Program-made: the position numbers and the translations under genes | Shown: piece by piece, positions 17,268 through 27,158 of the stretch | Layout: each line of letters begins with the position of its first letter | Numbering within the stretch: the first letter of the stretch is position 1 | NCBI RefSeq assembly: GCF_027627455.1 | Contig: NZ_CP115483.1 | Location: forward strand, 2,542,001 to 2,606,000 | Origin: Sphingobacterium sp. SYP-B4668 | GTDB taxonomy: Bacteria; Bacteroidota; Bacteroidia; Sphingobacteriales; Sphingobacteriaceae | Reading direction: 5' to 3' | DNA length: 64,000 nucleotides | Notes under the pieces: generated by a model | What the model was told of the DNA's origin: nothing | Database searches by the model: none | What the model saw: the letters and a program-made list of their open reading frames with translations, nothing else

Positions 17268-18314
17268 TTATTTACTGGAATCAGCAAATTCTGCCGACAG
17301 TCTATTGATTTCTTCGGTAGACAGTCGTTCTTTGCCGGATGCAATCACCACGCGATAGCGAAAGGTAGCGGACTTGCCCGTTTCCAATGCTAGATTTAAC
17401 GCTTCTGTCCCGTTACTGAAAATTTTCTGTCCAAGTGGGTTTGCCGCAAACAAACCATATCCGCGCGCATGCCAATAAGTTGGATAACCGACATTGCTTG
17501 GGTGATCTATTATTACAATGCTGATTGTATCCCCTCCTTTTTTACCATAGAGCATACACCATTTGCCTCGTGTTCCCCAAACATGGTCGCCCTCTTTGTT
17601 TTCGCTTGTCAAATAATTGCCTGTCACGATATCCGTGGCATTACCTTCTACGGAGGTCACGACCCCTTGTGTATCTGTGTATTTTCGTTCTTCTTTGGAA
17701 GGAAGTTCCAGTTCACGCGCTACACGTAAGCCTAAGAAGCCGTCTTTAACGTCTTTAAAAGAAACATGTTGTGCTGCTGTAAGTGTTGTCGTGCGATCGA
17801 TCGTCCGATAGCCCTCTGTGGCTGTAAAAATAAATGTTGTATGTTCTTTTAGCAAAGTATGCTGATGGATATCGCTCCAATCTGCAACATATTTAATGAC
17901 CCCCGCATTTCCACTTTTAACTTCGGATATAGCTGTTTTTTTTATCCAGCCGTACTTGTTTTTCTTATCCTGCGGGATGGCGGATGAGTTGTTCCAAAAA
18001 TCAAGACCATTCACGCTTTCATAGTTCATCCATAATCCGATGTGGTGCGGATGATCTGTCGGTTCGTTCGGCCGGGGTACGAGTGGGAATCCTCGGGTAA
18101 TAATCTCGCCGTTAGCAGCTAAAATAGGGTAGAGTGTTGGCTTCTCAAGGCTATCCGGATAGATAAGGGCTGTAAAGGGTTCATTATTGACCTTAACCAC
18201 GACTTCCTTCCGCGCTTTGTCATGCTGTACAGCTATATGTTGCTTTTTCTGCGCCAGGACTGAATGTACAATTACCCCCAAAAGTAGGGTTGATACTATT
18301 ATTTTTTTCATCAA
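17268..18314 (-). CDS. PmoA/DUF6807-family secreted protein
   Basis: A 348-residue protein with a signal peptide to about residue 21 (HSVLAQ). The conserved block DHPHHIGLWMNYESVNGLDFW is typical of the family labelled PmoA (DUF6807). The name comes from an old similarity to methane oxygenase and is not evidence for that activity. The family often sits beside Gfo/Idh/MocA oxidoreductases in Bacteroidota sugar-catabolic clusters, and here the next gene upstream (18427-19791, same strand) is one. The two probably share a transcript and a carbohydrate-related role. Confidence 0.82.
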   Translation of the reverse strand: MMKKIIVSTLLLGVIVHSVLAQKKQHIAVQHDKARKEVVVKVNNEPFTALIYPDSLEKPTLYPILAANGEIITRGFPLVPRPNEPTDHPHHIGLWMNYESVNGLDFWNNSSAIPQDKKNKYGWIKKTAISEVKSGNAGVIKYVADWSDIHQHTLLKEHTTFIFTATEGYRTIDRTTTLTAAQHVSFKDVKDGFLGLRVARELELPSKEERKYTDTQGVVTSVEGNATDIVTGNYLTSENKEGDHVWGTRGKWCMLYGKKGGDTISIVIIDHPSNVGYPTYWHARGYGLFAANPLGQKIFSNGTEALNLALETGKSATFRYRVVIASGKERLSTEEINRLSAEFADSSK

Positions 18315-18426
18315 AATAGTTAATTATAAAATATGAGTTGTCATTTGGATAAGCTATTGATCTTGGTTTTGTGCGGGATACGCCCATGATGGTCTCCCTG
18401 GGCGGTTGCGTTTGATTTACATTAGG

Positions 18427-19791
18427 TTAATATTTGAATATATTTCCTCCCGCAATTACCTCCTGGCGCTTGTCATCGAAAGTGACTTTTTCGCCCGTTC
18501 GGTAGGCTGCATTAGCCATAATAACAGCAATTGAATGGTTGTAACCAGCTTCTACTGGTGCATTGGGCTCTTTGCGGCTGCGGACACATTCCATCCAATT
18601 GCGTACGTGCGCCAGGGTAACAGGGTCGCCACCTGTATTGGCCTCTGTACTAATCCGGATGTCATTGAGGTTGATCTCTGGCAATAAATTTGGCTTCATA
18701 CCCATTGGACTTGCATACTTCTCTGGAAGTCCGCCTGCTGGCGTAATCTTATTGGTATCTAAGTTGAGCGTCCCGCCATTACTGTAATAGATTTCCTTTA
18801 CTTCCTCTCCACCTAATATACCCGAGTTTGTTTGTCTCGACTTGAACAATACCTGGAAGCCTTTGCTTGGGTCGTCCAGGGGGCCGTAATCAAACACGGC
18901 TGTGAAGGTATCTGCATTTTCCCGACCATCTTTCCATAGATAATTCCCTCCATTCACTGCGACACTACGCGGATGTGCGAGACCTGTAAACCAATGCACG
19001 GTATCGATTTGATGGCACATCCATTGTCCTGGGATACCGGATGAGTAGGGCCAAAACAAGCGATACTCCAAATAATGTCTGGCGTTGAAAGGTTCATCGG
19101 GCCGGTTGAGCAAAAAGCGCTTCCAATCGGTGTCAGTTTCTTTCAGCTTAGCGACTAGCTCGGGTCTACGCCATCGTCCGGGTTGATTGACGTTCCAGGT
19201 AAGCTCAACCATGACAATATCTCCAAATTTTCCACTCTTTATAAAATCGTTTGCAGCAACATAGTTCACGCCGCTTCTGCGTTGGGAGCCAATTTGAACA
19301 ATCTTTCCGCTCTCCTTCACCGCTCTTAGTACCGCACGCGCATCTTCCATTGTTTCGGCAAGAGGCTTTTCTACAAATACATCCTTACCGGCTTTTACAG
19401 CTTCTATTGTATGTAACGCATGTTGGAAGTCTGAAGTGGATACAAATACTGCATCAATATCTTTTATATCGTAGAGTGCTTCATTGTTTAAACAGGAGCT
19501 GATATCATGACCCAATTTCTGTTTCCAAAAATTAACGCCCTCTTCTCTCCGCAATTTCCAGATGTCGCTTACAGCGATAATATCAAAATTCAAATCTTTA
19601 TAAGCGGCAAGGAACGACGGCGCATGTGCCCCTTTATGTCTGTCCGAAAATCCAATGACACCCACATTCACACGATCATTTGCGCCGATAATCCGCCGAT
19701 AGCTGGATACACTGAATGCATTTGCTCCTGTATATATTCCAGCACCTAATAGGCTTGCTTTTTTAATAAAATCTCTACGTGAATTCTTCAT
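18427..19791 (-). CDS. Tat-exported Gfo/Idh/MocA-family oxidoreductase
   Basis: A 454-residue protein starting with a twin-arginine signal (SRRDFIKKASLLGAG). The NAD(P)-binding Rossmann fold follows at about 40-160, with VNVGVIGFSDRHKG and the conserved EKPLAE near residues 141-146 (K142 is the usual catalytic lysine region). The C-terminal alpha/beta domain carries MCHQIDTVHWFTG, giving the family's HxxD/H-type site. Exported members act on sugars in the periplasm with tightly bound NAD. It is transcribed ahead of the PmoA/DUF6807 gene, 112 bases apart. The substrate is unknown. Confidence 0.9.
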   Translation of the reverse strand: MKNSRRDFIKKASLLGAGIYTGANAFSVSSYRRIIGANDRVNVGVIGFSDRHKGAHAPSFLAAYKDLNFDIIAVSDIWKLRREEGVNFWKQKLGHDISSCLNNEALYDIKDIDAVFVSTSDFQHALHTIEAVKAGKDVFVEKPLAETMEDARAVLRAVKESGKIVQIGSQRRSGVNYVAANDFIKSGKFGDIVMVELTWNVNQPGRWRRPELVAKLKETDTDWKRFLLNRPDEPFNARHYLEYRLFWPYSSGIPGQWMCHQIDTVHWFTGLAHPRSVAVNGGNYLWKDGRENADTFTAVFDYGPLDDPSKGFQVLFKSRQTNSGILGGEEVKEIYYSNGGTLNLDTNKITPAGGLPEKYASPMGMKPNLLPEINLNDIRISTEANTGGDPVTLAHVRNWMECVRSRKEPNAPVEAGYNHSIAVIMANAAYRTGEKVTFDDKRQEVIAGGNIFKY

Positions 19792-19961
19792 AGGTCTAAG
19801 TTTAGTTACTTAAGATAAGAATATTTTCTATATTTTGTTTGCATATAGATGTTATTCATTATTAAATACTTAGTTGGAATGGGGGGCAATGTGCCTGTGC
19901 TTCGTTTGGATTATAAATCTATGCGCCATTTTCAAACGCTTTATCCCAATTTGCAGAAGCG

Positions 19962-20480
19962 TTACTTTTTCTTCAAACTGTCAACAGCCTTGTGAAGTCG
20001 GGAGTTGATTTCGATATAGAGGCTGTCCGGTGTTTCCTTTAAGACAATCACCTGATACCCTCGATTCACACCTGTTTTTGAATCCGGGTCAAAAAATGCA
20101 TTCGAATACTTCACGGCTACTATTTTTTCGGCAAGTCCATAGTCTTTAATAATTGAATAATTGCGTGGACCAACTTCTATGCTGTATTCACTGCCCGATA
20201 TTGCTGTTCGACTACCAGAGATGCCATCTTTGGTGACATTGTAAAAAATAAGTATCAAGCTGCTGACGGTACACAAAAGTACCAAGGCTAAAAGTCCCTT
20301 CCTGCGAAAGAATACAAACAAGCCAATGAGCCCCGCCGCCGCCGATGGTAGGATTAAAATCCCACATTCCAGGCTTATATCTAAAAAATACCGCAGCAAT
20401 ACATCACTAAACATTATGATCAACATCACCAGGACAAGGCTAAGCAATATCTTTTGAAATAAAGTTAATGGCTTTTTCAT
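19962..20480 (-). CDS. small membrane protein of unknown function
   Basis: A 172-residue protein with three to four hydrophobic segments in the first 85 residues (ILLSLVLVMLIIMFSDVLL, ILILPSAAAGLIGLFVFF, LLALVLLCTVSSLILIFY). A soluble C-terminal tail of about 85 residues follows, with several charged turns. No family is recognised. It stands alone between the Gfo/Idh/MocA gene and the thymidylate kinase gene. Confidence 0.65.
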   Translation of the reverse strand: MKKPLTLFQKILLSLVLVMLIIMFSDVLLRYFLDISLECGILILPSAAAGLIGLFVFFRRKGLLALVLLCTVSSLILIFYNVTKDGISGSRTAISGSEYSIEVGPRNYSIIKDYGLAEKIVAVKYSNAFFDPDSKTGVNRGYQVIVLKETPDSLYIEINSRLHKAVDSLKKK

Positions 20481-20647
20481 TAATATTGTATTCTAACCAC
20501 TTTTCGTTGCCTAATTAGCCAAGAGCATCCGTAAATCTGTAGTATTGGGCCTTGCTATTCGCTATAATGATTCTTCTTGTTCGATATTCCATTCAAACTG
20601 CAGTAGGATGTAGTTTTGAAGACTCTTATATCAAGTGCTTTGTAGTT

Positions 20648-21367
20648 TTATTTCACAAATATCCTGTTCTTAAAAATTGTATTGTCAAGTAGGTGGATTT
20701 TTTCAATTATGGCTTCATGAATCTCATTCTTTGGCAACCAGTTTGCATCGTTACCAAAGCACTCGATTTCATGAAAATTGGACTGCTCATCTAATAAAGT
20801 TAGATATTCTTTGTATACGTTGGCCTGTAGTTCTAATGAATCTTCATGAATATCTTTTTTGCCATTTAGGTATGCTCTATCAGCACCAGTTCTTGCTGAG
20901 TTCAGCGAGTTTTCGATATGGCTGAAAGGTACGTTTAAGAAGAGAGAGAGATCTGGAGTCGGCAAGCTGTTATGATTGAATTCGAAATCAAGAATCCATT
21001 TCTTCAATTCTATTTTATCGACCTTTTCCTTTGTTTTTGCGCATTGAAAGGCAATGTTCGAATTGACATATCTATCCATAATAATCAAATACCCTTCATT
21101 CAACCATCCGTCAAGTAGCGCTTTATGTTCATTTCTGTCCTCAGCAAATAAAAGGGCCACCAATTTAGGATGCACATGCTCTAAGGAGCCCAGTTCGCCT
21201 CGGAGATACTCCGCTATTAACTTTCCGTACTCGCCTTTATTCAACATCGGAAAATGTATGAATTTATGTTTTACACCTAATTCGTTTAACTTTCCAATTA
21301 GTAAATCGATTTGAGTTGACTTACCAGAGCCATCCAATCCTTCTATCGTAATTATTTTACCTTCCAT
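20648..21367 (-). CDS. tmk: thymidylate kinase (dTMP kinase), atypical form
   Basis: A 239-residue P-loop kinase with GLDGSGKS at residues 10-17 and the DRY motif at 98-100 (IIMDRYVNSNIAFQ), both diagnostic of dTMP kinase. After the P-loop it reads FIHFP (36-40) rather than the TREPGGT of common bacterial enzymes. This resembles the eukaryote/archaea-type subgroup. It is also about 25-30 residues longer than usual bacterial Tmk. It converts dTMP to dTDP in the cytoplasm. Gaps on both sides suggest single-gene transcription. It may be a second, non-housekeeping Tmk. Confidence 0.85.
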   Translation of the reverse strand: MEGKIITIEGLDGSGKSTQIDLLIGKLNELGVKHKFIHFPMLNKGEYGKLIAEYLRGELGSLEHVHPKLVALLFAEDRNEHKALLDGWLNEGYLIIMDRYVNSNIAFQCAKTKEKVDKIELKKWILDFEFNHNSLPTPDLSLFLNVPFSHIENSLNSARTGADRAYLNGKKDIHEDSLELQANVYKEYLTLLDEQSNFHEIECFGNDANWLPKNEIHEAIIEKIHLLDNTIFKNRIFVK

Positions 21368-21623
21368 CGCTGTTTAAATCAAAAGTAGCATCAACATATA
21401 GCTAATGCAATATTGTTTTAGTAGTGCTTTATGACGAACAGACAAACTGATGATGTCTATTCTTGCCGTGTTTTTAACACCTACCGTTCCTAACAAAACT
21501 ACCAATATTTTTGAGTTTTTTGATGCTAATAGCAATTTTAATATTGCTCATTTCGTAGTGCTATAAAGCCATCTCGATCCAAGAATCTGTCAAATTAGGT
21601 TATTAAATGCATCGTTTTGGTTA

Positions 21624-22379
21624 TCAGGCCAAATTTTCGAGATAGCTTAAGACTTCTTCTTTTTTTCTAATGGAGACCGGTATCATTTCTTTGCTGGACA
21701 TTTCGAGAAAACCGTCGCGATAGTACTTTTTTACGTACAAGAAGTTTACCAGATAAGATTGGTGGCAACGGATGAAACCCAACTTTGTCAGCATGGTCTC
21801 GTATTGCTTGAGCCCTTTGGATACCAATACCTCTCGTTTGTCCTTTAGAAAAAAAGTGGTATAGCTTTTATCGCTTTTGCAATATATGATATCGTCGAGA
21901 GATACGATTTCGATGCAGTCTAGACTTTTTAGGGCAATTCGATGGTTTGTCGAGGCACCCTGGGATATATAGTACTCTTTTGCTATAGTGACGAGCTCTG
22001 TATCGTACGTCTTTTGCCCACGGTGATGATGGCATTTTTCAAGCACAGTGCTCAGGGCCTGTTGGTCTACAGGTTTTAGGAGGTAGCCCAATGCACCCAT
22101 GTTGAGGGCATCAATGGCGTACTGGTCATAGGCGGTTAAAAAAACCAGTTGGAAATTTTCGGTTCCGATTTCATCAAAAAGCTGAAAACTGTTCCCGTCC
22201 TTGAGCCTAATGTCGGCCAGTACTATATCTGGTTTTAAAAATGGTATTTCGCTTGCTGCCTCAGCAATGCCTTCGGCATAGCCAACCACCTTTATATACG
22301 GGATTTCATTCAGCATCTGCAAGAGGTGGCGCAGTATATTTTTTTCATCTTCTAAAATATAGAGGTTCATCATTACCAT
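21624..22379 (-). CDS. LytTR-family response regulator
   Basis: A 251-residue regulator. A receiver domain at about 4-120 has the acidic pocket in LEDEKN and the phospho-acceptor D56 in DIVLADIRLKDG, with the lysine in LLKPVDQ. A LytTR DNA-binding domain lies at about 150-250 (RIALKSLDCIEIVSLDDIIY, FIRCHQSYLVNF). It starts immediately after the stop of the LytS-type kinase gene, so the two are translationally coupled and form a two-component system. The kinase in turn follows the TonB receptor and GLPGLI genes, which are candidate targets. Confidence 0.92.
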   Translation of the reverse strand: MVMMNLYILEDEKNILRHLLQMLNEIPYIKVVGYAEGIAEAASEIPFLKPDIVLADIRLKDGNSFQLFDEIGTENFQLVFLTAYDQYAIDALNMGALGYLLKPVDQQALSTVLEKCHHHRGQKTYDTELVTIAKEYYISQGASTNHRIALKSLDCIEIVSLDDIIYCKSDKSYTTFFLKDKREVLVSKGLKQYETMLTKLGFIRCHQSYLVNFLYVKKYYRDGFLEMSSKEMIPVSIRKKEEVLSYLENLA

Positions 22380-22380
22380 T

Positions 22381-24300
22381 TTATATAAAGTTGACAGTGG
22401 GTATATTGATTTGTACTAAAATGCCTTTTTGGCCAAATACTTTTTTTTCGGTGACCTCGAAATTTGCATTCTGGTTGTTGAGTCTATAGAACAATTGCAA
22501 GCGCTCCCTCAGTATGTCCTGCGCTAATGATTTTTTTTTCTGGCCTTGTGGTTTCTGGCCGGTCATACCGCCTCCGTTATCATCTATCGTTATAGAAAGT
22601 GTATGCTCTCTTGACTCAAACCGAACGTCCAGTTCTCCCTTGTAGGTCAGGTTTCTAAATCCATGCTCAATGGCGTTTTCTACAAAAGGTTGTAATAACA
22701 TGGGGGGTATAACCACCTCTTCGAGATCCGTATGTTCGTCGATACTGATCCGATAGTCGAAAAGATTGGGGTAACGCATTTGCTGCAAATGCAGATAATT
22801 TTCTAGCGATTCAATTTCTTCATCGAGACTTATGAAGTCCTTACGGTTCTGCTCCAGCACATCCCTCAGTAACTGGGAAAATGAAGAAAGGTAGCGTACC
22901 GACTGCGACGTATCTCCTGTTGCAATAAGGCCCTGAAGATTGGCGATCGAGTTAAAGACAAAATGAGGGTTTAGTTGGGTTTGTAAAAGTTTGTGTTCTA
23001 ATTTTAACCGATTGTTATCACTGTGCAGCAATTTGTTTTTTTGCTTAAGAGTTTTTTGTTGGTACACGTTGTAGATTAACGCCAACAGTCCAATGGCGAA
23101 CGCCAATCCGCTAAAGAGCATCCATTTTTGCTGGCGGATGATATCTTCATTGTGCTGGTTTTTACTTTTTAACTCTAAGATATTCCGGTCTTTTTTTTCA
23201 GTCTGGTACTTATTTTCTATTTCTGCAATGTTTGTGGCTTCAATCTCTTTAATAGCCTTTACTTCCAGCTTGTTGCCGAAATCCAAAGCCTCGAAAGCTT
23301 TTCTGTAATCTCCTTTTTGTACATAGGCTTCAGATAGTCCTTTATAAAGAAGGTACCTTGGTTTTTCGGGCATGTTTTTCTTGTTCAGATCGATAGCTTT
23401 TTTATAGTAGATTATAGCCGAATCCAATTGTCCGCTGTTAATGAAGCTCTGAGCCAAATTGTTGTAGGCCACATCATGGATGCTGTTGTTTCGTTCTAGA
23501 ACAGAAACATATAGTCGGCTATATTCTAAGCTTTTGTGGACCAGTCCCTTACGGGCGTATATTTGCGCTTCGTTATCATAGGTTCTTGCTAGGGCGCTGT
23601 TGTTTTTGGACGCTAGGGCCAGTTGGCGGGCAAGTCCGTTGTACTTTCCCATTTTCTCATAGTCGCCCATTCGGGATGCGAGCAGGAATGAGATGTCGTA
23701 GTAGCGTTGTTTTATAACAGGATGCCAATTGCAGGGGTGGTGCTCGTGATATTTAGCTAGATACGTAAGTGCGGCTTTTTCGTTCCTGTTTTGGTAAAAT
23801 GCCTTGGCAGCCAGATCGTAGAAAAGGTAGACGGTCCTGCTTTGGGCCTTTTCTGCTTTTTGCAAGAGCTCTTGTATCTTTTTCATCAAAGGAGCCTCTA
23901 CGACACTATGGCTATTGGTCTGATGTTCGAGAGTAGCCCATTGTTTTAGAAAGTAGATATCGCCCGATGGCTCGCTTACTTTTATGCTATCCAGCATTAA
24001 AAATCCAGCTTCCGATTCGTTGTCCCAGAATTTGAGTTTGGCCTGAAAGAAAAAATGCATCGGCCACGATTTGCTATCTCTACTTTTGACCAGGATACTG
24101 TCTTCCACAGCAATTGCCTTTTTTCTGTCGGATATCGGTAAAGTATCGGAGGCCATGTAAAAGGAAACATAGTCGTTTGGGGACATTCTGCCCTCATCGG
24201 ACTTGGATATTAGACTGGAAGAGCGGTCGCCGCTGGTGCAAGCAGACAGAATCAATGAAATAAATAATATGGTTAGACAGTTTTTCCGGATATGGTACAT
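22381..24300 (-). CDS. LytS-type sensor histidine kinase with TPR sensor
   Basis: The ATG at 24300 is preferred to the upstream one at 24459 because it opens a lipoprotein-like signal (ILFISLILSAC, cysteine 21). This gives 639 residues. The N-terminal 370 residues are mostly helical TPR-like repeats. One transmembrane segment is near 393-412 (WMLFSGLAFAIGLLALIYNV). The His_kinase domain has the phospho-acceptor H446 in QTQLNPHFVFNSIANL, and the ATPase part has PMLLQPFVENAIEHG and DNGGGM. It phosphorylates the LytTR regulator encoded just downstream. A kinase with a lipobox and TPR sensor is common in Bacteroidota. Confidence 0.9.
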   Translation of the reverse strand: MYHIRKNCLTILFISLILSACTSGDRSSSLISKSDEGRMSPNDYVSFYMASDTLPISDRKKAIAVEDSILVKSRDSKSWPMHFFFQAKLKFWDNESEAGFLMLDSIKVSEPSGDIYFLKQWATLEHQTNSHSVVEAPLMKKIQELLQKAEKAQSRTVYLFYDLAAKAFYQNRNEKAALTYLAKYHEHHPCNWHPVIKQRYYDISFLLASRMGDYEKMGKYNGLARQLALASKNNSALARTYDNEAQIYARKGLVHKSLEYSRLYVSVLERNNSIHDVAYNNLAQSFINSGQLDSAIIYYKKAIDLNKKNMPEKPRYLLYKGLSEAYVQKGDYRKAFEALDFGNKLEVKAIKEIEATNIAEIENKYQTEKKDRNILELKSKNQHNEDIIRQQKWMLFSGLAFAIGLLALIYNVYQQKTLKQKNKLLHSDNNRLKLEHKLLQTQLNPHFVFNSIANLQGLIATGDTSQSVRYLSSFSQLLRDVLEQNRKDFISLDEEIESLENYLHLQQMRYPNLFDYRISIDEHTDLEEVVIPPMLLQPFVENAIEHGFRNLTYKGELDVRFESREHTLSITIDDNGGGMTGQKPQGQKKKSLAQDILRERLQLFYRLNNQNANFEVTEKKVFGQKGILVQINIPTVNFI

Positions 24301-24476
24301 GCAAAATAAGGCGACTTTTTTCTTAAAGTTAATACAAAGTATCCATATTGTCGATAAGGCTATAAAATCCATTGACAATAAGTTTAGAAACGTAAAAGTC
24401 CGGCATACGTCCGAAAGTTGGCCAAAAAAAATACGGAGACCTCTATCTGCTTTTATCATATAGGTGCGTCTATTCG

Positions 24477-27158
24477 TTAAAAACTATAATTGATGCCCAA
24501 CATAACCTGCCTAGGACGTAGGGTATAGGATGCTGTTGACCGGTAGCTTTCCCGGAGTGATATTTGTGTAAAGGTAGTGACGTCGAATATGTTGTTTGCC
24601 ATTAATTCTAAGTGCAGCTTCTTATTTCTGAAATAGTATTGTAGGATAAAATCGGAGAATAGGTAATACCCGGGCTGATTATATAGGTTTTTATCGAATA
24701 GGTAGAGTTCATTTTTAAGCGATGCACGTATGTTTTTGTTCAAACGGGCATGGATATTTGCTTGTGCCCTAGCCTGTCTGAATTTTGATGTCTGTCCATT
24801 TTGAAGGGAGGAGTTATTGATCTGCAGCTTCGTGAATATATTTACCGGACCTTCCCATACGCTACGGTATTCGAGTCCAACCTGATATTGTACTGTACGG
24901 ATCTGGTTAGGAGAATAGCCTTCGATTTGTATTTGGTAACGTGCGATTTGGCCATCTGTTGTAAGTCTAAGGTTGCCTTTTAATACAGCTATGAAATAAT
25001 TGATCTGTGTACTGAAATAAGTGGCAGTTCTGTTCTTGAAAAGTACATGTTGGATTCGGCTGTAATCGGGGGTTAGCTCTTGCTGTTGTCCGATGTAATG
25101 GAATTGATGGCTATATCCAGCCGATAAGATAGTATAGAGTTTATCGGTCATTTTTCCTAACGTATAGACTGAATTGAGATTGAAGGCATCTAACATTGGA
25201 TTTTCTTTTAAACCTCTGGAAAAAGTACGATTCCCCATATATACAAAGTTTGGCAAGATCTCAAGTGCGTTGTCCGACATATTCCTCTGATAGGAGACTT
25301 CTGAACGGAGTTCGCCGTTACGGTGGGGTATCCACAAAAGAGTTGTTTTTGGAGACCATAGTTTATTTTGGAGATATGTGCTATTTTGGGCAATCCTGTC
25401 ATTTAGGATAGATGTTAGATAGCGTGCAGTTATGCTCGGTGTCAGTTCAAGACGGGGGGATTTCCAAGTGTACTGCGCCGATATTGCTGTGTTACGCTCA
25501 TCGATATCCAAAATATTGGAAAAATCCACAGGGCGGTGTGTTTCTCCAAGATCCCCCATCGTATAAAAGGACGAATTGAAGTTACGACGTGTAATCTCGT
25601 GCGAAATAGAGGTGCTAAGAGGATTGTCTTTTGCGTCGCGCTTCACAAACTGGCTTATTATCCCGTAATATTCGACATTATTTTCGGCTTTTTGCCCTAC
25701 GGTCTCTATCCCATCTTGCTCAAACAGATCGCCGTAGAAATAGCGGTTTGTGGAATAGTTAATGGGGGAATGTTGACTGATCCATCGGAAGGAAGATACC
25801 AGCACCGCCCGCTCCGACAGTTTCTGTGTATAGTTGAGCAGTTGGTTGGATAAAAGACTACGTTTTTGGGTTGTTTCCAAAGATGCTATGCCGTTGAAAG
25901 TCAGTTCGCCTGTATCGTTGTCCTTCGTGTTGCCTATCGTGCCTATATAGGTAAGGGTTGCGTTCTTATTCAAGTCATACGCTAGATCTATTTTGCTAAA
26001 ATAGCCGATATCCGAATTGGTGTAACGAAGGTCATCGGTATTGCTGAACCTAACGTCTTCAATATCATATTCAGATAGGCTCTTCCGGATAAAGGTGTTT
26101 TTTTTGCGATTGGCAAATCCCAGCCATTTTACCTTCATGTCTTTGGTTAGGTTGAAAATGCCATTTAGTGAGAGGAGCTTATCGTTGTTGAAGCTTGACC
26201 GTTGCTGGTCAAATTCCTGTAATCGCGGTTTATTGTCCATAAAGGAGGGTGTTGATACCTGTAAGCCTATCTGTCCAGGCTCATTGGGGTCTTGGCTCAA
26301 GATCAGGTGGTCTATTCCACGGAGAGTTTCCATACCATTATTGTTGGCTGAACCCAATAGATAATACGTTGCTTTTTTTCCGAAGTTCATCAAGTGTGCC
26401 TGTACATTATACTGTTCAAAAGTGAAGGGACTTCCTGCAGCATCTATACCGCCCACCCATTGAGATTTGCTCTCTTGGTTAAGGGTTAGGTTGAGCGCAA
26501 CTTTTTCCGAATGTTCTATCCCTTTTAGGTGCTTATTATTAGAGTAGCGCTGCAATACCTGTACTTTTTCGATCGGTTGTGCCGATAGATTCTGTGTGAG
26601 CAATTTGTAGCCTTTCCCAAACAAATCGTCCCCCTCGACCATTACCTTTTCTATTTCCTTATTGCCGATCTTGATGGTCCCATTCTCACTGATTTGCATT
26701 CCCGGAATCTTGCGTAGCAGGTCCTCAACTGTCCGCTCTTCGCCCTGTAAATAGGATTTGGCATCAAGCTCAATGGTATCTCGCACGCGCTGATGGAATT
26801 TTTTTGGAGTGACGTAGACTTCTTCCAGCTGGATTATATTATCTTCCAGTTCGATTGAAAGCTTCAACGTATCTGTTGTTAGATTTATTGATTTGTTGAC
26901 GGTCTTAAAGGCCAACGATCGAAAAGAAATACCATAGTGGCCTGGCTTTAAGTCTGAAAAGGCAAATATGCCTTTACTGTCTGTAAAGGTATATTTGGTT
27001 CCTGCGGGAGTATTTTCAGGAACTAGATCTATACGTACTCCGGCTGGGATAGATGACCTTGCGGTAACTTTACCCCGTATCGACGTTTGGCTGTAGCTTT
27101 GGGAGAGCTGTATTAGAAATACCAGTAGAATGCTAATCCGCAACGTTTTCCCATTCAT
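24477..27158 (-). CDS. TonB-dependent receptor with carboxypeptidase-like regulatory domain
   Basis: An 893-residue outer-membrane protein with a signal peptide to about residue 23. A carboxypeptidase-like regulatory domain lies at about 28-115 (TFTDSKGIFAFSDLKPGHYG), then a plug-like part (LLRKIPGMQISENGTIKIGN) and a long beta-barrel ending VMLGINYSF. It lacks the SusC signature and has no SusD beside it. The start overlaps the end of the GLPGLI gene by 26 bases, showing tight coupling. Receptors paired with GLPGLI proteins may handle peptides, metals or their export. The substrate is not known. Confidence 0.88.
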   Translation of the reverse strand: MNGKTLRISILLVFLIQLSQSYSQTSIRGKVTARSSIPAGVRIDLVPENTPAGTKYTFTDSKGIFAFSDLKPGHYGISFRSLAFKTVNKSINLTTDTLKLSIELEDNIIQLEEVYVTPKKFHQRVRDTIELDAKSYLQGEERTVEDLLRKIPGMQISENGTIKIGNKEIEKVMVEGDDLFGKGYKLLTQNLSAQPIEKVQVLQRYSNNKHLKGIEHSEKVALNLTLNQESKSQWVGGIDAAGSPFTFEQYNVQAHLMNFGKKATYYLLGSANNNGMETLRGIDHLILSQDPNEPGQIGLQVSTPSFMDNKPRLQEFDQQRSSFNNDKLLSLNGIFNLTKDMKVKWLGFANRKKNTFIRKSLSEYDIEDVRFSNTDDLRYTNSDIGYFSKIDLAYDLNKNATLTYIGTIGNTKDNDTGELTFNGIASLETTQKRSLLSNQLLNYTQKLSERAVLVSSFRWISQHSPINYSTNRYFYGDLFEQDGIETVGQKAENNVEYYGIISQFVKRDAKDNPLSTSISHEITRRNFNSSFYTMGDLGETHRPVDFSNILDIDERNTAISAQYTWKSPRLELTPSITARYLTSILNDRIAQNSTYLQNKLWSPKTTLLWIPHRNGELRSEVSYQRNMSDNALEILPNFVYMGNRTFSRGLKENPMLDAFNLNSVYTLGKMTDKLYTILSAGYSHQFHYIGQQQELTPDYSRIQHVLFKNRTATYFSTQINYFIAVLKGNLRLTTDGQIARYQIQIEGYSPNQIRTVQYQVGLEYRSVWEGPVNIFTKLQINNSSLQNGQTSKFRQARAQANIHARLNKNIRASLKNELYLFDKNLYNQPGYYLFSDFILQYYFRNKKLHLELMANNIFDVTTFTQISLRESYRSTASYTLRPRQVMLGINYSF

